NCBI GenBank assembly: GCA_003024785.1
Contig: PUQB01000307.1
Location: forward strand, 186,001-250,000
DNA: 64,000 bases
Source of the DNA: Selaginella tamariscina
Taxonomy: Eukaryota > Streptophyta > Lycopodiopsida > Selaginellales > Selaginellaceae
Direction: 5' to 3'
Below the pieces are notes generated by a model. The model saw only the letters and a program-made list of their open reading frames with translations. It was not told the origin of the DNA and made no database searches. The position numbers were made by a program, and so were the translations under genes. Below are positions 14,971 to 28,279 of the stretch, one piece after another (position 1 is the stretch's first letter; each line of letters begins with the position of its first letter).

Positions 14971-16330
14971 ATTCCCAAAATTTTATGTAGAATTGGAAAT
15001 ATTGTTGTTTCCTTGTCCTTGGTTTTGGGATTATGAAGAGTGTGGAGCTCATGTTATAGCCCCAAATGATGATCTAGTTCTGATAGGAGTAGCATCAATA
15101 CCTAGTAGGATAGCGTATTGGTTGGGGATTACATCATAATATTTGGATAACATACTAGATACTCAAGATTTGGATGTTATGTTGCCAGCGAAACCCATGG
15201 AAAGACCAAAGACTCAAGGGAGGAGAACATAAGAAGTCCCCCACAACAAACAACATATCATTTTGTGGAAGACGACAAGGATGAGGATCAACCCTTATTT
15301 TGTTGATTGATACCATGATGAGACTCCAGACGAAGGAGATGATAGTACATCCCAGTTGACACTCATTAGCAACAAAAGTACGTATACCCATGGAGTGTAA
15401 GGATACAACACCACAACTAAGAGTACATGTACAAGAAAACATACCATCAAGGGGATCACATGATGGAGCATGACCATAACAAGGCCACAAGAAATTGAAA
15501 CGAGGTATTACCTAGCCACTAGGAGTACAACTAGAGCAGTGGTACTAATAAAGATGTTGGACACAGCGAGTGGGGGAGGACATCAAGAAGTGTGTATGCG
15601 TCCAATGACACGTAGAGAGCAAATCAAGAATGACACATGGGATAAGGGGGTGAGATAAGAACCCCAATCTTGCCAACAATGTATGGGGCAACACGCAGCA
15701 AAATGATAGGAGCAAGATGCACCAAGGAACTCAAAACAAAGTAGGGAACAAACCAGCCCATTGAGTACGATGAACAATCGATTCATGAAACACCAATGGA
15801 TAGAGGTACAAAAGGCCAATTACTACACCTTCAGAGTGCAATAGAGGCACAAATAACGCACATTAAATCGAAGAAAGCATGGCATGTCAACTACACAACT
15901 AGTACAACAAATTGAATAAGGCCACTAACAACATGACCAATTAAAGGTATTTACATAAATGATCCAGGCAAAAAGGGGAACAACTATGAGCTCAAGGGAA
16001 ACAAATACAATATATAGCCACTAGGATGGAAAGTGTCACACCGACAACCACTTTTACTTTGGAGGAATAAGAGGAATTGAAGAAACTTCAAGAAGAATAT
16101 AATATATACTCTCTTCTTACTCTTACAACAAAATCTTGATTTATGCTATGTAACTATCACTCAATTCTAACGTATTTATATATCTCATCGTAGTATCTAT
16201 CTCTTCTCTATTATGTCTAGATTCACAATAATACATGTTAAATACATTACATCCTTATTACTCTTTACAAACCTTCCAAAGTCTAATTTAATTCTTTTTT
16301 ATGTCTAACAATTTCTGTTATATCACATGT
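14971..16330. other. Unresolved decayed sequence, probably retrotransposon remnant
   Basis: Moderate GC content, open frames of up to 111 codons without recognisable domains, and no splice-like structure. It lies directly after a reverse transcriptase remnant, so continued retroelement decay is the simplest reading, but no domain supports it. Confidence 0.3.
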
Positions 16331-16339
16331 TAATGGTGG

Positions 16340-16985
16340 CGACCACCAATATGATTGAAATACAGCTTTAACATTTATCACAAAATTGACGATAATGGAT
16401 CTTGCAAACCCACCCACATTCAATCAATTTACTATTATATTTGGTTTCAATTGAGAAGACTATGAATTGGTAATTTACTCAAATTTTAACAACTTAAAGG
16501 TGTTTTTAAAAAAGTCAATGGTCAACATTTTAACCAACCCATTTAACTAGCATTAATATCAATTTTGAGGCCAAATATGAATATACAATTTGTTTTAATC
16601 CTCATAAAATTGCCAAACCATAAATGATTCAAAAAATAAAAACTTTGGAAAAGCTTTACAAATGTCTTGAGAACAAAACCTTCTAACATTGACCCAAAAT
16701 GGACAACTTCTTTCATTAGAACACAAGAAATGTTTATGGGAAATAGTAATTTCTTTCATCAAAGCACAAGAAATGCCTATCAACCAAGTTGGTTACCATG
16801 CATTGTCAGTTCCAATGCATCACAAAATAATAACCATCTAATTCCTAGACACTTCACTTTTAGTTAACCACATAATCCCTTGGCCCAACTTCAAGTCCTT
16901 TCACCTGAAAGGAACAATATTACTATGACATTGACACTTGAATTTAAAAAAAGGGCACGTCATGCATCTCTCATTTGCTAATTGC
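16340..16985 (+). repeat. Repeat shared with 50390-51000, copy 1
   Basis: Blocks including CAAACCCACCCACATTCAATC, AACTTTGGAAAAGCTTT, ACAACTTCTTTCATTAGA, CCATGCATTGTCA and AACCATCTAATTC occur in the same order and orientation in both places. The reading resembles a decayed gag of a Copia-type element (an ETLEKALQ-like phrase in the other copy), but this is weak. No intact frame. Confidence 0.5.
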
Positions 16986-17099
16986 ATTTTAAAACATTTG
17001 AATTAATAGTACAATAAAACATTATTTTTTGTTATTTTGTGCAAAAACTAGAGTCATTTCTATATCTATTACAAGCAGCAAATTGTGAATAATTTGCTT

Positions 17100-20000
17100 T
17101 TGAATATGTTATGTTACATACACCAAATAGAACTGATGATGAGTTATATGTTGCATATAACTCAATTTATGGAAGCTTCAAAACTAATGAATCTAACTTG
17201 CTTGCTTGGAGAGTAATCAACCCAATCAACAAGGTAATAAATTTCACCTCAAAGAAGCTTGGTGTCCAATATAGTGTGAACTTCATATTCAAGTTCACCA
17301 TCGAGCTTGATAGGTGGTGACAGTGGTACAGTATGATTAGGAATGGTATTAAGTGTGTATAGCTCAAGGACAGGCACATGAAAGATAGATTGGATCTTCA
17401 TAATAGAAGGAAGTTGAAGATAAAACACAACCTTGTTGATCTTATTGATGATTGAGAATAGTCCAAAGCGTTGATAATTGAGTCTTTCACATAGTTGAGT
17501 AATTCTTAAACTACGTCGAATCAACCAAACTCAATCATTAACTTGGAAAACATAGTCAATTTGATGATGTCGGTTGGTAGCTACTTTGCGTGAGGCTTAG
17601 GCCCGGTGGAGGTGATAAATCAACTTCTTGTGAATAATTTAAAGATGGTTGAGGCAATCTTCTACTAATTGGTTGACCGGAAATTTAACATGAGTGTGCA
17701 ACAACCAATAGGGATGCTGATCATGAACTACAAAGAATGGTGTTTAACATGTAAAAGCATACACCAAGTTGTTATATGTGAACTTTGCAAGGGGTAAGAG
17801 TTCAACCCAATTGTCTTACTAGTAATTGCTAAAGCACCAAAGGTATGACTCCAAGATTTGAATGGTCCATTTATATTAATTGTTGGTTTATGAATGATAT
17901 CTTAAGGATAACTTGTACTTAATGTTTAAAAGCTAAAATAGTCGCTTCCAAAACTTGGCAGCAAATTGAGGCCCACTGTTGGTGACAATATTGTCTTGCA
18001 AACCATACAATTGAAATTTTTTCTTAATATACTATCATTTCACTTATGATGGATTTTATGCATGGGAGAAAATGAGCCATCTTGAAAAATTAATTCACCA
18101 CAATCAAAACCATATTAAACCCCTTAAAATTAAAGAAGATTAATGATGAAGTCCATGCAGATTAACTTTTAAGGACTAATTGGAAATGATAATGGCTAAA
18201 AATATGTACAGACCATGGCGAGAGGCCTTGGACCAATAACAAACATCACAAGTGCAAATAAAGTTTGCTACATATATTTAAAGTTGGACTAATAATCTTG
18301 AGTAACTAGCTCAAATATTTTGTGAATGTCAAAATGTCTAGTAATAAAATTATCATAATAATCCTACAACATTCAAAGATGACATGGGCCATTTGGAACA
18401 TAAACAAGATTGTTGTAAGTAACAATCCGTCCTGGAGTTTGAACCAAGTGTAATCATCACAGTTGTATTGGGAACTAAAACTCGAGCCTCATTAGAAGTA
18501 ATATTGTTCAGAACATCTTGAGCAACTAGATCTATTAGTAATGTTGCATGAACCATGTTAAGAACACTATAATCCAGTTGAGCTTGCAACACCTCAATAA
18601 CTTTCAACTTTATCTGGTTTGATCCAAAAAGAACATGTCATTGTTGGTCAAATGTTGGATCACCAGAATGAGGAGCCAAGTAGGACCATCGAGATAGTGC
18701 ATTTGCTTTACCCTATTGTGAATGTCGATACGTGATGACAAAGTTAATTTGTGCTAAGAATTAGACCTAACAAAACTGATGACAACTCAAAACTCATGCC
18801 AACTAGAAGTATATGAGATTCTTGTGGTCGTTATAAACTATTAACTGGTGTGGTAAACTCTTCAGAAACTGCCTCCATTCTTCAAATGAATCCATTCTTA
18901 TCATGTACATCATAATTGATTTCTGGTGCGAAAAACTTATGAGAATAAAGTATTATCGAGTGGAGTTCCACTTGTCCATTAACTAAGTTATATGCACTTC
19001 AAAGGTTAATTTTGGTGAAGTACTTAGCCCCAATAAGTTGCTCCATTGGGCTCAATATTGGTAGTAGGGTTATAGGTTTTGTATCATTACTTTGTAAAGA
19101 CCATGATATCCACTACCAAACATAATGAGCCATCTTTTTTTTTTTACAAAGAAAATAGGTGCACCAGTTAGAGACTTAAAAGTGTCAAATAAATCCAATA
19201 GAAAAGTTCTCCTCAATGTGTGCCCATAAAACCTTAAGTTCTAATGGATAAAGCCCATACATCAAACCCAATAAGGTTGAGCACCTTCCACCAAGTCAAT
19301 GGGACAATTATATGGCCAATGTTTCGAGAGTTTACTAGCCTTGACCTTGTTGAAGACATTAGCAAACTTGTTGTACTAGCTAGTAGCTAGACTGAAGACT
19401 TACTTGAGCTAGACTCGGGTGCTAGGGTGATGGCTACAGTAAAAACTGATGAAGGATCCCATTTACCTTTTTAGATGAATTCATTCAATGAGATTGTCCA
19501 AAGTTGGATTTGAAGAATTTGAAACTTTTACCTTCTTCAATAGACCGAAACACCTCTTGCGATAATCAATGGTTGATTGTGCATCTCAAATCATGGTGTA
19601 TCAAGGATAACTAAATACTTGAGACTACTAATCATGTTGAATAAGATTTTGCAAGAATATCTCCCAAAGTCAACTAAATGGACTTAGACTCCTCAAGAAT
19701 AGCACATGATGCCAAGGACTTGATACAGGAGCTTCTTCAAGGAAATGAAGTGTTGACACACAAAGGTGTGAACTAGTCCAACAAAGTTGATGTTGTGACC
19801 TTACAACTTCTTGTCATGTAGCTTAGCCTGTATCACAAATGACTTATTAACTTGAGATGATGTGACTCAGTTAGTTGTTGCAGGGACTCTTTATGCTTAG
19901 GATTGTTCAACCAAATGGTTATTACTTTGGTTGAACTTACTTATTTAACTCCTCATATAACTTGTTAAGAACTTTAAAATTGTTGCTTTGACTTAAAGGC

Positions 20001-20940
20001 TTAGAACTCTTAGGGCAAATGTGATTGACCGTGATGACTTGGGAAAGTATGGGGTGAACATGTGCCTCAGATTGTTTGGGTAGCTAATTGTAATATGATT
20101 AGGACCACCATAGTATAGACACAAATTATTAACCCTTTGATATTGTTTCTCGGTTGGGGTTAGAGGACCTTAGCGTAGAGCTTGGGTGGCCTCGCACTCC
20201 ACGAGGACTAGTCCTTAAGTTAGGACTCGAGCATGGCCATGATTTACCATTTGGGCTACTGAGAGTGAAGCCACTACTATTGCATAAGTGTATTTCCTCG
20301 AGCGAGACTGCTAAAATTGTTTTGAGCAACGTTCAAACAATCAGTTATCACATTGTATAATAATCTCATAGAGACTTACTGTGTCCTCATGGAATGCCAA
20401 GAGAAGATCCTTGACATCGTTGTGAAGCCCTTGTCAGAACTAGTCAATTAGAGCTTCCTCATTACATGGCACATCGCATGGAAGAAGACGAAACTCTAAT
20501 GCATACACTGATGCTAGACATTTACTCTGTTGAAATTGATGGATCTTATTAATTTCCTTATCGGTGTCACCAAAGCAATTCTAAACTTTGAAATAAACAA
20601 TTCAAAGTCATCCAATAGTGGTGAGCTATTTTCCAACAAAACTGCAAATTAGGCTTGAGCAAAGCTAGTAATCCAATTAGATCCACCTTTCAACAATCAT
20701 TTACATAGCAACTAGGGTTCATCTGGATGACCATGCAAATCTAATTTGTCACAACCTTTCTCTATCCCCTTAAGCCAACTAAGTCAACTAGTGTTTATGA
20801 GAGGGCCCCTAGTCATAATGATCCGGTTATGCTTGGGCCTTTCCCACATATCCCACAATTTTTACATAGGTAGTTAACCTACTAGGCTAGAACTATGACA
20901 TAATTCATAAACCCACGGAACTAGGATCTTGAGTCATCAA
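17100..20940 (-). pseudogene. Highly decayed chromovirus (Ty3/gypsy with chromodomain), minus strand
   Basis: Reading right to left, gag-like sequence at about 20930-20380 (a QFRQGLHNDVKDLL-type phrase) is followed by reverse transcriptase traces at 19400-19000, RNase H/connection at about 18900-18650 (DHKNL, then GKANALSRWSYLAP), integrase traces, and the start of the integrase C-terminus and chromodomain at 17524-17249 (FHVPVLELY, LEYEVHTILD). The phrase order matches the better copy at 40893-46497, so it is the same lineage but much older. It contains many stops and frameshifts. No clear LTRs remain. Confidence 0.75.
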
Positions 20941-21050
20941 ACATTTCTAGTAGACTAGCCTTAGGTTCTTGTGATGGTGTAGAGAAACCCAAGCTTGAAG
21001 ACTTGCTTTATAATAATTGGATCGGTTACGTGAGTTTGGCCACTTGCTAC

Positions 21051-21368
21051 TGTCAAGCCATGATCCAAGAGCAAGGAGGCTTAACTCAAGAGCAGGACAA
21101 GAACTAGGAACAAGACAAGAACATGAGGCAAGGAGCAAGACAAGAACAAAATAAGAATGATTGTAAAATGATTGGTGTTGATAGTAACTAATTGTATAAC
21201 AATTAAGTCGGAGCTTTTATGTTTATAACTCCAAGAGCTAATATCGGCATGAGCTAAAAATATATTCCAAGAGTTAATCTAGTCATGAGCTAAAAATAAT
21301 GTCCCTTATCCTGTAGGTATATCTTATAAGCATATCATGTATCCCGTATTCTGTATTGGGTCACGACA
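21051..21368 (-). repeat. 3' LTR (shortened) of the split minus-strand chromovirus
   Basis: Reads TGTCAAGCCA at its left end and GACA-TGT at its right end, the complement of the family ends TG..CA. It contains the TATA-like CATAAAAGC and the AGTTACTATCAACACC block found in the 618-646 bp LTRs elsewhere, but is only 318 bp because the middle is shortened. It lies immediately after the chromodomain end of pol. Confidence 0.85.
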
Positions 21369-24300
21369 GCACTTCCTCCCTAAAGACGAGTTCCATAAGT
21401 CATGAGACTTGGTTTAGCAAGATAACGCCGATGAAAAGCAAAAGCATGGAGCAAATTGAATGTAGGTTCCCGAGTGCGATCAGTAGGCAAATAACCTTTT
21501 CCAATCCACCAAGTATTAAAGTTGGCGGCGATGAAGACAAGAATCAAGAATGGCTGCAACTTCGTACTCAAGTTCATCGTTAATGACTACAGAGAAAAAG
21601 CACGACCAGGAAGAGAAGAAGGATGATACGATTCTAACAAAGAAGTGTGAAACACAGGATGAAGTTTCATAATAGATAGTAGCTCTAGTTGGATTGACCT
21701 TAGCCACAATCATATAAGGGCCTAATCATTGAAAATCCAACTTAGAAGAAGGCTTGTTAGTGCGATTATGCCGACAAAGAAGCCACACAAAATCACCAAT
21801 CTTATATGCATGTGCCTGATGATGAGCATCACCATGATGCTTGTACCATTCCTGTGCTTGTTGAAGATAAACTTGGAGATCATCATGTACCTGACAAATA
21901 TGCTAGAGAGGATCCTGTACTGTAGGAGCTAAAGAAGGAGAAGCATGAGAGCAAAGCCAAAATGTAGATGGTAGCCTATAAGAGCGAAGGAAGGTGTCTG
22001 GCATGTAGATGCGTGAATGGAGTTGTTGTAAGCAAACTCCACCATAAGAAGAAGGTCCAACCAGTTGTCTTGTTGGTAATTGATGAAGCAGCAAAGATAC
22101 TGCTCCAAGGTCTGAATCATGTGTTTTGATTGCCCATCAGTTTGCCGATGATATCTTAAAGAAAGATCTGCTTTAACTTGTAGACTCCGAAGAAGCTCTC
22201 GCCAAAATCTGGACATGAATTTTGGGCCTTGATCAGAAACAATGCTCTTAGGAAGCCATGATATCAAAACACTTTGCGAATCACCAACTCAGCAGTTGTC
22301 TGGCCTGTAGCCGTCTTGGTACATAGTAGAAAATGAGCCTGTTTGGTGAAACGGTCAACCATCACAAGAACTGCATCAAATCCACGAGGAGGAAGATATG
22401 TGAAGAAATCCATAGAAATGGATCTCTAAGGAGCAGAGGGAACAAGAAAAGGACGAAGAATACCAGAGGGTGCGTGATGAGGCATCTTCGACCTGTTATA
22501 TGTGTCACAACTCCATACAAACCTTTCCATAAAACTTCACAACCCAAGCCACTAATAGTTGCGAGTCACCAACTCAATTGTCTTGGCCACACCAAAATGT
22601 TCTATAGCCGGGGTATCATGACAATCCTATACCATAAGAGTCCTGTAAACACCAACAAGAATGTACAAGAGACCTTCCCAGTATAGAAGTCCGAATAACT
22701 TGTTGTCTGTATGGGAATTGGGGAAAGAGGAGTTGCGATGTCAGAACTAATGTGTGAGAACACATTTTTTAACAAGTCATCTATAGCCAATTGCAAACGG
22801 ATGTCCTGTAGAAGTGTTGAATTTGCTGGAGCCTGATGAACCTATAGTGCCTCAAACCAAAATCAATCAGGACCCAACAACACTTACTTTTGATAGTCAT
22901 ATGTAGGATCGCCCAAGGTCGGTGGAAGGTAAGAGCGCCTAGACAATTACCATTTTGAAAACTAGGCTTGTAGATAATGACAAAATCAAAACATGATAGG
23001 AATTCCGCCCACCTAGCCAGTCGCCGACTGAGAACTCGAGCTGTTTGAAAAAACTCTAGGTTCTTGTGATTCGTAAGAACTTGTACAGGATGCGCAACAC
23101 CTTCCAGGAAGTGTCGCCACTCCTCAAACGAATTCACAATAGCCTTGAGTTCCTTGTCATGAATCTCGTAATTGATCTATGCTGAAAGGAACTTATAAGA
23201 GTGAAAGGCTACAAGATGAAGTAACTTGTCTTCTTCAACTTGTGATAGGATATAAACCTACTGCAAAGTTTGAAGCATTTGCTTTAACAAAGAAGAGCGA
23301 GAAGAATCAGGATGTATTAAAATTGGAGTTGTCTTAAAGGCGTACTTGAGTGCTGTGAATGCATGTTCCACCTTATCAGAGAAATCCCCTATGCGCTTGG
23401 TGAGTTCCGTGAGTGGAAGTACACGCTATATGAATTGCCTGTAGAAGTTTGCAAAGCCAAGAAAACATTGTATGTCTCGTACAAACTTGAGCCTCTCCCA
23501 CTTCACGATAGTCTTCACCTTGTGCATGTTCATGGAAACGCCAGCAGGAGAGACAATGTAGCCCAAGAACTCCACAGTATCCTTGTTGAAAAAACACTTC
23601 TCCAACTTCGCATACATGCCATGCTCATGAAGCTTTTGTAGAACTAGTCGTACATGCTTATCATGTGCCGCCTGGTCCTTGGAGAAAATCAAAATGTCAT
23701 CAAGGTAGATTACCACAAATTAGTCCAAGAAGTCACGAAAGATGTCATTCACTATGTGTTGGAACACGTCTGGGGCATTGGTAAGTCCGAAAGGCAACAC
23801 CGTGTGCTCGAAGTGTCTATACCTTGTATGAAAAGTAATATTCCACTCATCGCCTGGATGAATCCGTACAAGATTGTAAGCCCCTTGTAAGTTAATCTTC
23901 GTGAACACATTTGCTCCTTGTAGCCGATCGAGAAGTTCCGGAATCAATGGCAATGGGTACCGGTTCTGAATAGTGACTTAATTCAAACCTCTATAGTCCA
24001 CAACCAAACGTAAACTCTCATCTTTCTTCTTGACAAAGAAGATAGGTGCTTCTGCAGGGACATTGAGTGACGAATGAAGCCGGATGCTAAGTTTTCCTCA
24101 ATGTACTAACAAAGAACCTTCAATTCTATAGGTGACAGTGCATAAATCGGTTCGAACGGTGGAGTCTTTCCTTCCACAAGATCGATAGGACAGTCGTAGG
24201 ACCTGTGAACAGATTGAACTACAGCCTTGTGCTTGTCAAAAACATCCTGAAAGGAGTGATACTTGAATGGCAAGGAAGAAGGAGGAGAAGAAGAAGGAAC

Positions 24301-24520
24301 AATAAAAGGAGATTGAAAAAAACAGGGGAGTTAGATACAGGAAAGGTAAAAGAGGACGTAGGAGTTACTTGGAAGGTAAAAGATGAAAAGGAGCAGGATT
24401 AGTGGCAAGTTCATGCATGGTAGTGGTAAGAACTCGGAGAGGAGAAGAAATGAGCTGTGATTGAAAAAGAGGAAGGATCTTAAGGGGTGAAATAGAAGAA
24501 GAATAATGAAAAGAGGCAAG
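21369..24520 (-). pseudogene. Chromovirus pol (3' half of split element): RT, RNase H, integrase, chromodomain
   Basis: From right to left on the minus strand: end of the proline-rich linker (24520-24230), reverse transcriptase (24100-23430, with [20 protein letters not shown] and the catalytic YLDD in [13 protein letters not shown]), RNase H (about 23350-22930, with EEWRHFLEG and NHKNLEFF), integrase with the zinc-binding start (about 22700) and core (SDQGPKFMSRFW, RQTDGQSKH, 22267-21930), and a chromodomain (21600-21400). It is broken by many stops and frameshifts and is not functional. It joins the fragment at 40164-48201 once the 24525-40159 element is removed. Confidence 0.88.
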
Positions 24521-24524
24521 ATTG
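24521..24524. other. Target-site duplication ATTG, left copy
   Basis: The uninterrupted chromovirus linker (compare the plus-strand copy near 42640) contains a single ATTG at this point. Here ATTG precedes the left terminal repeat, and a second ATTG (40160-40163) follows the right one. A 4-bp duplication is therefore inferred. Confidence 0.75.
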
Positions 24525-24551
24525 ATGCAAGTTATAACTAAAATAGGCATG
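24525..24551 (+). repeat. Left terminal inverted repeat
   Basis: Outer bases ATGCAAGTTATAACTAAA, inner GGCATG. Pairs with 40133-40159 with four mismatches, all transitions except one. A second, shorter match (CCCATTTTC, 24560-24568) lies just inside each end, but in the same orientation rather than inverted. Confidence 0.75.
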
Positions 24552-25024
24552 GCTATAGTCCCATTTTCTAATAATTAGCAATTTTAGCTATTTAATTAGC
24601 ATTTTCTAATATTAAAGGAATATTCTTTAGAATATATGTTTGAAAAAAGAATATTCTTTAGAATATTCTATTTTGTATTCGACCCTTTAATAAATTATAG
24701 CATTCATTGAACAAAAATTAATAACATTATAAAAGTAGAAGTATTAAATTATATAATATATTGCCTAATATAACAATTAAGGAAGAGCATAAGAGGTACA
24801 TTATATAAATATTGATGTTGTTATTAAAATATTAATATTTAAATATAACATTATTAATTAAAAATTTGTAGTAGTAATAATATATATAAAAATCCTATAA
24901 TAATATAGTCAATCTTCCATATCTTTTTTAAATTTATATAGTTAAGTAACAATTTGGTACTATTATTAAAGAGTTTATAATTATGAATATTAAATATATG
25001 ATATTTTATAATTTTGTAATTGCT
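24552..25024. other. AT-rich left subterminal zone
   Basis: Very AT-rich, with palindromic GAATATTCTTTAGAATAT motifs at about 24626 and 24650. Similar GAATATTCC motifs lie near the right end (39965-39990) and in the interior AT-rich zones. No coding pattern. Confidence 0.6.
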
Positions 25025-28000
25025 TTAAGCTTCAGAAAACATACATTCCCTTGCAGTTTTGTTAATCGTGACTTTATCAACGCTTCTTGACATCCACCCA
25101 TATCGAATGGATTTAACATTTATAAAACATGCTGGGTCTTTTTGATTGGGAGACCATGTTTTCTCTAGGCATCCATTATATCTTTCGCTCTCCTTCTCGT
25201 GTCGCCTTTTTTGTGGTTTGAACCATGCAACCTTAACAATACTATTTTTTGTGATTACTTCAGGTGTGTCGATAATTTGACCCATCCAAATAGGCTGATT
25301 ATATGACGCATCTGGAGTAATGAGAACCATCATTAGTTTTTGAAGATCCTGCAGCAATCAAAGTATGCTTTAGGTTTTTGGTTCCTTTGTCCAACAAAGT
25401 GTGGGGTTTGCACTTCCACATCACTACTGGCTTCTATGTCGTCTGTGCTCAGTGATGTCATTTCAATCTCCTCTCGCCACCTTGTTTTAGGCCAAAAAGG
25501 GTGTTGCAATTCTGTACTTGTGACAGTAGGCCCTTCCAACTCTCGAACAACAGTCTCCCAATAGTGACCACATGCTTATATAGTTCTGAGTAACCAGTTG
25601 CCTTATCAGAATTCTTTGGCATCGATTTTTGAACCCATGCCACATATTTTTTGATGCCATCAATAATAACCTCTTGTTCCTTGAGCTGGGCACTCAATGG
25701 AATAGGGTCTGGTTGTCCTTCTGGGAGAAGTGGCTTTCCATCCTCTCCACTTTTGAAGAGCATTAAGCCCTCTTTCGGTAACCACTCCTGCTCTGATGGC
25801 CGTAACTTGTACTGCATAATAGGTATACCATCTCGTATGGAGAAAAAGAATTGTAGCGGCACAAGGTGACCAACTAAAGAATCACTCCCTTCTTTTATAT
25901 ACTCCTTGAGAAATTTTTTGAAGTCTGGCACCTCAGTCACAAGCAAAGCACAACTTTTTTTGGAGATGCAATTTTCAAAAAGATTCATCATATGCGGTAA
26001 GGTAAGTGCACTTGTCCTTTTTGTAGAGTTGGAGACCTTGCTGAAGAACGCATCAATATCTTCATGAGTGTGACCAACCATAAGGAAACTGAGCGTGATT
26101 GTTTCAAACACACCTTTGGCAACAAGCATTGACAAGTATGCTAGCACATATCTAGAAAATAAAAGTAAGTATGAGCTTGAGAAACCCTTAAGTAAAATGA
26201 TTTACCTATTTTTGTTCTCGCCTGCACAATTATCCATCTGTAAAAGCAAATGACGAGGAAGCTTATTTGATGTTGAGGACACATGTACACTATTTGAGCT
26301 AGATCCCTCCACTGAACCTGAACTCTCAACAGGGCCATCTGTTTTTTGTGCAGGTTGCTGACAATGCCTCTCATATTCCCAAGTAGCCTCAAGTGCAGAC
26401 GTGTTCATGAGAGCATTATGTAAAGGTTGAAGGTGTTGTTTCTTCACTTTGAGATCACTGATAGGACTTGTCTGTGAGTGGGCTTCAAGGTTTCTGAAAC
26501 ACATGGCTAACGACCCAATAGTGAAATTGGAGTCGCTAGACCAATGTGGAAGTGAAAAGTGTCCATATGACTCACAACCGTGTCCATGTGTTAGCACACC
26601 TGTCAATGAAATCGGAAGTTTCATGACATTTCCAAGGCACTTTGGTGTTGCAAAGAGCTTTGGAATGCTGGTCTTTGAATGATCCATCTTGTCATGGATC
26701 AAGCACAGGTACTCTGATGGGCGTGACACAGAAAGCATGCGGTGTGCATAGTACTGAGACCGGCAAGTTTGTTGTGCAATCATGTGGGCCTCCATCTTCT
26801 TTGAATGGTAGTGATCTCCACCAAGGTTTTTGCACAAGCCTCTGCAGCCTTCAATGATGTACAAGTGTCACACTTGGAAAAGCTAGAGTGTTTTGCAATC
26901 TCCACATCCTTAAAATGAGTATTCCATATGTTGTTGAAGGTACCAGTGCAGATTGCTTGAGCCCCATCAAACTGAGGCACTTGTTCACATGTTCACACAG
27001 CTTCAATTGAGTGTAGATTGAAGGCAAAACCTTGAGATTTTCCCTGACCCCTGCATTTGTGGTTCGGCATTTGTGAGGCATCCTGTCTGCATTTGCTTCC
27101 ACAAAAGCCTTGAGTATCTCTATGGCTGCCATAATGTGAGAGCGGGTTTTGACCAAGCGAGTGTTCCCATGTACTGAGGTTCGCGCTCCATCTAGCCACT
27201 CATCCCTCCGACGGTAGAACGTGGTCTTTGGGATCCCGTATATACTGTACCAAGCTTTGAAGCAGATGGCCACCTTATTAAATACCATGGATGTACTCTG
27301 ATAACCTGTGTCCGAGGCCATTCCATCAATACACCCAGTTAGTGCAGCATATACAAACTCATGCCTTTGCTTTTGGGTGAGTACGAAAGACATGTCTACA
27401 TTGGGTAATTTCATTCCGGTCTGCCATCTGACAACACTTCTTCTTGCAGCAGTCAATCGTGGAAATGCTCGTAACACTTTCGGAAGATGTAGGATCCATC
27501 TTACCCTCTTGCTGAAACTTGCAGGGGAAGATCTGCAACCCATGAATCGCCTTTTTCTTACAATAGGACCAATGCAAGGAACCTCTTCAAATATGAGTTG
27601 TTCTTCCGGGTTGTTATTATTGAAATCCAACCCAGAATATGTTGAACCATCTTGCCGTCTTAATTCAGATGTTCGCCACCTCACGAGGGATCCAGGATGC
27701 AATGTGCCATTAGGTGAAACCTCTGTCACAACTACACCCACGAAGTCGGACCCTAGTTTCTCTTCTGACACTGCTTCCATTGGATTTATAGCTGTGATGA
27801 TGCCTCTCCCAACCTCAATCTCATGAAGAAAGAGAATCACCTCATCCATCACAGCAGGCAAGCCATCATCTGGAAAACTCGTGCTACTGTTTGTTTGTGA
27901 CTCTGCATATTCTGTGTCAGCCTTGACTTCATCCAAATTCCACAATACAGGAGAACCCTCCTCAAATTCCATTCCCAGAACCTCAACATGCTTGAAAATG

Positions 28001-28141
28001 GTGTTCACCCATACGTACACACAAGATCCTTGGCAATATTGTGACATGATGCATTATCATCTCGAACTTCCACAGTTCCAGTGCCAACTATCTCGTTGTT
28101 CCGAAGAAGACATACTTTATCTCCAGTATTATACATATTGT
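25025..28141 (-). CDS. DUF7869-like protein, candidate transposase of the 15.6 kb element
   Basis: Begins after a TGTGCAG acceptor at 28142 (DNMYNTGDKVCLLRNNE), so an upstream start exon is missing or lies beyond. The long open frame 28047-26851 carries an N-terminal region of unknown type and a helix-turn-helix-like phrase (GIPKTTFYRRRDEW). A cysteine pair (KCDTC) follows, and then the DUF7869 core: LLQMDNCAGENKNR (26240-26206), a 54-bp intron (26205-26152), and YVLAYLSMLVAKG then FLMVGHTHEDIDAFFSKVS. The conserved Asp-Asn and GHTHEDID residues suggest a metal-dependent nuclease-like site, but no activity is established. The tail runs to MFSEA at 25025. Frame shifts of one base occur near 28020, 26970, 26850, 25550 and 25350. 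Total about 950 residues. Family assignment is from remembered motifs, function is inference. Confidence 0.7.
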
Positions 28142-28279
28142 CCTGCACATAAATAATTGTTATTTATGATATCTGTTTATGCAATATTTCTAAGAAATCT
28201 GAATTGCGGTTGCTTAATAATATGCATGTACAATAATACATAATTATGTATAGATAATATCCCATGCTTTATTAATACA

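Noticed and set aside
15155-15490. 111-codon minus-strand frame with hydrophobic segments
   Set aside because: No domain, no splice context, and it lies in decayed retroelement sequence.
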